From the NCBI GenBank assembly GCA_046498385.1, contig JAWOAU010000033.1:1-8744 (forward strand): a stretch of DNA of 8,744 bases, in the 5' to 3' direction. This document shows, piece after piece, positions 6,446-8,744 of this stretch. The notes under the pieces were generated by a model. The model was not told the origin of the DNA and ran no database searches. It worked only from the letters and a program-made list of their open reading frames with translations. Position 1 is the first letter of the stretch; each line of letters starts with the position of its first letter. A program made the position numbers and the translations under genes. Source of the stretch: Halarchaeoplasma sp046498385. Its GTDB lineage: Archaea > Thermoplasmatota > Thermoplasmata > Halarchaeoplasmatales > Halarchaeoplasmataceae.

Positions 6446-7371
6446 TATTGATACTGTTGGCTTTATCCGCAGCCATATTTATGAGTATGGCTATAGGTGC
6501 CTCCGCAATTGCCTCCGCATTTGCGCCAGTGGCTTCCAGCGGGTCATCCAATATCCTCCGATCGGCACTACTTGCGGGGATAGCTGCGCTCCTCGGAGGG
6601 TTGATACAGGGTAGAAAAGTCACTGAAACCGTTGGTTCGGGGATATTGGGAGGGAGTATAGGTGTTGTGCAGGCCGTGACCATACTGCTCATCGCATCAG
6701 TATTAGGCATAGCTAGTACTTTAACCAACTATCCTATGCCCACTGCCTTTACCGTTGTCGGAGCGGTAGTTGGAAGCGGTATCGGGTTCGGAAGCGCGGT
6801 ACAATGGGGTATGGTAAAGTTGATACTAGGATATTGGCTACTGGTACCTTTATTCGGTGTGGGATTGGGATACGTTACATTCTTAGTGGTGGACCATCTA
6901 GTACCAAAGGAAAAGAACGAAGAAAGGGTGAGATATGTAGTACTGTTTTTAGGCCTGGTCTTGGCATTTACCGCCGGCGCTAATTCCATTGGAAAGGCCA
7001 TCGGCCCCCTAAACGCCCTGGATATGAACATCACGCACCTTTTGATAATGGGAAGTGTAGCTATGATGGTGGGGAGCTGGATATTGTCTCCAAGGATTAT
7101 AAACGCCATATCATACGACTACTCTAACATCGGTCCCAGACGATCCATGGTCGCATTGGGCACGGCGGCATTTTTGACCCAGATCGGTACATTCTTAGGA
7201 GTACCTATTTCCTTTGCACAGGCTATAATTGCAGCGGTGATCGGCAGTGGTGCGGCTGTAGGTACGACTAACATAGGCAAAAGAAAGGTGATGCTGACTG
7301 TGGGCGGATGGATAACGGCATTCCTGGCATCTATGGGACTGGCCTTTGTTATAGGACATTTTATTTTTTAG
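6436..7371 (+). CDS. PiT-family inorganic phosphate transporter-like membrane protein
   Basis: This 311-aa, very hydrophobic protein has about nine to ten predicted membrane segments. It shows the inverted two-repeat layout of the PiT (PHO4) family: an N-terminal repeat with 'IGASAIASAFAPV' (from Gly21) and a later one with 'AGANSIGKAIGPL' (from Gly181). Supporting features are 'VVGAVVGSGIGFG' (repeat 1), 'ISYDYSNIGPRRSMVAL' and 'AVIGSGAAVG' (repeat 2). PiT proteins bring phosphate into the cell with Na+ or H+. It is shorter than most bacterial members (about 330-420 aa) and resembles a haloarchaeal subfamily that I recall. Both copies of the GANDVANA signature lack the Asp, so the coupling ion or substrate may differ. 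A charged loop 'PKEKNEERVRY' (about 156-166) separates the repeats. Its start overlaps the upstream gene by 10 bp and it ends at TAG. Confidence 0.8.
   Translation: MELILILLALSAAIFMSMAIGASAIASAFAPVASSGSSNILRSALLAGIAALLGGLIQGRKVTETVGSGILGGSIGVVQAVTILLIASVLGIASTLTNYPMPTAFTVVGAVVGSGIGFGSAVQWGMVKLILGYWLLVPLFGVGLGYVTFLVVDHLVPKEKNEERVRYVVLFLGLVLAFTAGANSIGKAIGPLNALDMNITHLLIMGSVAMMVGSWILSPRIINAISYDYSNIGPRRSMVALGTAAFLTQIGTFLGVPISFAQAIIAAVIGSGAAVGTTNIGKRKVMLTVGGWITAFLASMGLAFVIGHFIF
7359..7369 (+). terminator. T-rich tract at the end of the transporter gene
   Basis: TTTTATTTTTT covers the last codons and the first base of the stop of the PiT-like gene. Such a tract is a plausible archaeal intrinsic terminator separating this unit from the Gins51 promoter about 20 bp downstream. 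Confidence 0.4.
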
Positions 7372-7387
7372 TTGTCGAATCGAAAAC

Positions 7388-7396
7388 CATATTATA
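7388..7396 (+). promoter_or_regulatory. TATA box of the Gins51 gene
   Basis: CATATTATA is centred 26 nt before the ATG at 7418 but only 17 nt before the ATG at 7409. The spacing favours a leaderless start at 7418. No Shine-Dalgarno site precedes either ATG. Confidence 0.5.
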
Positions 7397-7417
7397 CCAT
7401 ATCCCAATATGCACAAG

Positions 7418-8131
7418 ATGTCCCATGACGAATTTCAATTCCAGGACCTAGTCGATGCGTTAGAAAGGGAGAAAAGTTCTAAAACTATTATTGAAGTTCA
7501 CAATAAATTTTTCAAACAGATGAGAAAGTTTATCAGTGAATTGGAGAGCGAAGTTACGAAAAATTCTCAGGACATAAACACGCTGGACCGGATAGGACTT
7601 GACCAGTTGTTAAAAGCAAAAAAAATGGCAAAAGACTTAATCAATCGTAGATTAAAAAAAATCGCCCTTGCCGCCGTGCACCAGCAAATGGGAGTCAAGA
7701 AGGTAGATACATCATCAATGACTGAAAGAGAAAATGAATTGTTCAACGATATAAAGGATCTGCTCGATGAGACGAGGGGGGAGTTGAGAGACGGTGGGTA
7801 TCGTATAACCAAAGAGGAGGAGGGGGAGTCTGCCGGCCAAGAGGCCCACGACAAAAAGGAAGAGAGAAAACGCCATAGAATCGAAGAGAAGGAAAAAATA
7901 GAAGTTAGGCGGGAACTTGAAGAGAAAAAACAAGAGGAAGTTAAAAAAGTAAGTATACCAAAGGCGAAAAAAGGCGAAGAGATTCTAGTCTACGTAACAG
8001 ACGACGTACCCACCTTTGTAGATATGGAAACTACATACACTCTAAAAAAAGAAGACGTAGTCACACTCCAGGCGGATACGGCTAAAGTACTGATTTCCCG
8101 AGGATTAGCCAGAGAGGTTGTACTCGACTAA
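7418..8131 (+). CDS. DNA replication GINS complex subunit, Gins51 type
   Basis: This 237-aa protein is predicted to be the archaeal GINS subunit that joins MCM helicase and the GAN/Cdc45-like nuclease in the replicative helicase complex. The helical A domain comes first (about 1-125; 'MRKFISELESEV', 'GLDQLLKAKKMAKDLINRRLKKIALAA'). A long lysine/glutamate-rich linker (about 132-177) follows, and then the small beta-rich B domain at the C-terminus (188-237; 'EILVYVTDDVPTFVDMETTY', 'KKEDVVTL', 'LISRGLAREV'). The A-then-B order marks the Gins51 class, as in eukaryotic Psf1 and Sld5, and not Gins23. The ATG at 7418 is preferred on TATA spacing; the in-frame ATG at 7409 would add three residues. 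The transporter gene upstream ends in a T-tract, so Gins51 is probably a separate unit. It converges on the surface-protein gene with a 32-bp gap. Confidence 0.85.
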   Translation: MSHDEFQFQDLVDALEREKSSKTIIEVHNKFFKQMRKFISELESEVTKNSQDINTLDRIGLDQLLKAKKMAKDLINRRLKKIALAAVHQQMGVKKVDTSSMTERENELFNDIKDLLDETRGELRDGGYRITKEEEGESAGQEAHDKKEERKRHRIEEKEKIEVRRELEEKKQEEVKKVSIPKAKKGEEILVYVTDDVPTFVDMETTYTLKKEDVVTLQADTAKVLISRGLAREVVLD

Positions 8132-8163
8132 ATCACAAGTGAACGCAGTATTTCTGATCTATA

Positions 8164-8661
8164 CTAATCTATATCTTCCACACCAGCTTCACCTTCTTCC
8201 GGTACGATCTCCTCATCTACATTCTCTTCTGGTACGATCTCGTTCTCATCATCCGAAAGCGAGCTTCCCAGTTCCCCTCTAGTTTTAGCTAGGTACATAA
8301 CAAGCAGCACCAGTACGACTACGATACCGATGACAGGAAGTATCCACAAGGGGAAGCTTTCCTCCACAGCAACCGTCTCCGTCAGCTCGTCGAACTCGAT
8401 CTCGTAAGTACCGGGCTCGTCGAAGGTATGGGTGAACGTGTGCTCCGCACTACCCTCTGCCGGGATGTCCAGGGTGTAAACTACAGCATCATCCACGACC
8501 ACATCTATGGTGCCATCCAGCAGTCCTGCATTCCTCGCACTAACAGTGAGAGTGACTTCCAGAGGCTCTTCACCCTCGGTAGGCTCTACTTCGAGCACAA
8601 GATTTTCCGGTACGAAGAGCAGCTCTTCGAAGTGGGCGGTGAGTGTATTGTTTTGATCCAT
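8164..8661 (-). CDS. C-terminal part of a membrane-anchored cell-surface protein (CARDB-like domain, membrane anchor, acidic tail)
   Basis: This 165-residue frame, counted from the ATG at 8661, is almost certainly the end of a longer exported protein and not a whole gene. Its first residues, with 'ITVIMDQNNTLTAHFEE' starting just upstream of that ATG, are the last strand of an InlB/Flg_new_2-like beta repeat, so the ATG is internal. Residues about 13-100 form a CARDB-like beta-sandwich ('VSARNAGLLDGTIDVVVDD', 'EPGTYEIEF') of the kind used in archaeal surface adhesins. A single hydrophobic helix at 103-125 is a membrane anchor, followed by a basic stop-transfer residue pair (Lys126, Arg128) and a 37-residue acidic cytoplasmic tail. 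No signal peptide, TATA box or ribosome binding site precedes 8661. The frame continues to the window edge apart from one TAG (8686-8688). It ends at TAG (8164-8166). Ligand and role are unknown. Confidence 0.7.
   Translation of the reverse strand: MDQNNTLTAHFEELLFVPENLVLEVEPTEGEEPLEVTLTVSARNAGLLDGTIDVVVDDAVVYTLDIPAEGSAEHTFTHTFDEPGTYEIEFDELTETVAVEESFPLWILPVIGIVVVLVLLVMYLAKTRGELGSSLSDDENEIVPEENVDEEIVPEEGEAGVEDID
8191..8250 (-). repeat. Two tandem 30-bp units in the acidic tail of the surface protein
   Basis: The 11-mer GGTACGATCTC occurs at 8201-8211 and 8231-8241, exactly 30 bp apart, within two diverged 30-bp units. They encode two ten-residue tail units beginning EIVPEE (residues 141-150 and 151-160), consistent with a short in-frame duplication. 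Confidence 0.6.
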
Positions 8662-8685
8662 GATAACAGTGATCTCGTCGTTGTG

Positions 8686-8744
8686 CTACTCACCCTCCGG
8701 CACATCACCGGTCCAGTGGCTGAACCGCCAGCCTTCGGCAGGAG
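8686..8744 (-). pseudogene. Upstream continuation of the surface-protein frame, ended by an in-frame TAG
   Basis: In the same frame as the surface-protein end, the edge sequence encodes 'PAEGWRFSHWTGDVPEGE', then TAG (8686-8688), then 'HNDEITVIMDQNNTLTAHF'. Across the TAG this is one intact InlB/Flg_new_2-like repeat ('Gly-x-x-Phe-x-x-Trp-x-Gly-Asp ... Ile-Thr-Val-x-Met-Asp-x-Asn-x-Thr-hydrophobic-Thr-Ala-x-Phe'). The stop lies in a variable loop between two conserved strands. It may be a nonsense mutation, an assembly or sequencing error (CAG or TAC to TAG), or a translated amber codon. The 5' end is outside the window. Confidence 0.65.

Noticed and set aside
6729..7109. A 126-codon minus-strand open frame opposite the transporter
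   Set aside because: It is antisense to a well-supported membrane protein. Its Pro/Thr-rich sequence is a mirror of hydrophobic codons, and no promoter or known motif was seen.
7369..7428. Read-through of the transporter's TAG stop as an extended C-terminus
   Set aside because: The extension would be 18 residues running through the Gins51 TATA box and start with no conserved character, so TAG is most simply a true stop here.
1..8744. CRISPR arrays, tRNA or rRNA genes, insertion sequences
   Set aside because: No spaced direct repeats, cloverleaf-like segments, transposase motifs or terminal inverted repeats were seen by eye. The window is almost fully coding.

Overview
The window looks like chromosomal DNA of a euryarchaeon (Euryarchaeota in the broad sense). 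The evidence is an archaeal Gins51-type replication gene, AT-rich TATA boxes about 25-28 nt upstream of start codons with essentially no room for a leader, good Shine-Dalgarno sites only inside the operon, and a phosphate-transporter-like protein and partner that resemble haloarchaeal proteins from memory. The proteins are lysine-rich and not halophile-acidic, so a Thermoplasmatota-like or other non-haloarchaeal lineage seems more likely than Halobacteria. This placement is inference.

Layout. Positions 2-127 hold the tail of an OB-fold protein, followed by a small double zinc-ribbon protein (153-371). A four-gene plus-strand operon (about 440-5073) encodes glycerol kinase, a GlpA-like FAD/[2Fe-2S] glycerol-3-phosphate dehydrogenase, an FAD/NAD-type oxidoreductase and a DUF1667 cysteine-cluster protein. 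A minus-strand alpha/beta hydrolase of the monoacylglycerol lipase type (5034-5798) converges on the operon and overlaps its last gene by 40 bp. Divergent from the hydrolase is a two-gene unit: a 177-aa DUF5828-like protein and an overlapping PiT-family membrane transporter (5912-7371). Gins51 follows (7418-8131). On the minus strand at the right edge is the C-terminal part of a cell-surface protein (8164-8744) with an InlB/Flg_new_2-like repeat, a CARDB-like domain, a membrane anchor and an acidic tail. Its reading frame is interrupted by one in-frame TAG.

How the genes fit together. The hydrolase could release glycerol from acylglycerols. GlpK would phosphorylate it to sn-glycerol-3-phosphate, and the three-protein flavin/Fe-S set would oxidise that to dihydroxyacetone phosphate and pass electrons to a nicotinamide or other carrier. 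This resembles operons known from Thermotoga, clostridia and Thermococcales. It is notable in an archaeon because archaeal membrane lipids are built on sn-glycerol-1-phosphate. No glycerol facilitator gene lies in the window. The transporter pair and Gins51 appear unrelated to the glycerol genes.

No gap without a gene exceeds about 115 bases. No RNA genes, CRISPR arrays or mobile elements were seen.
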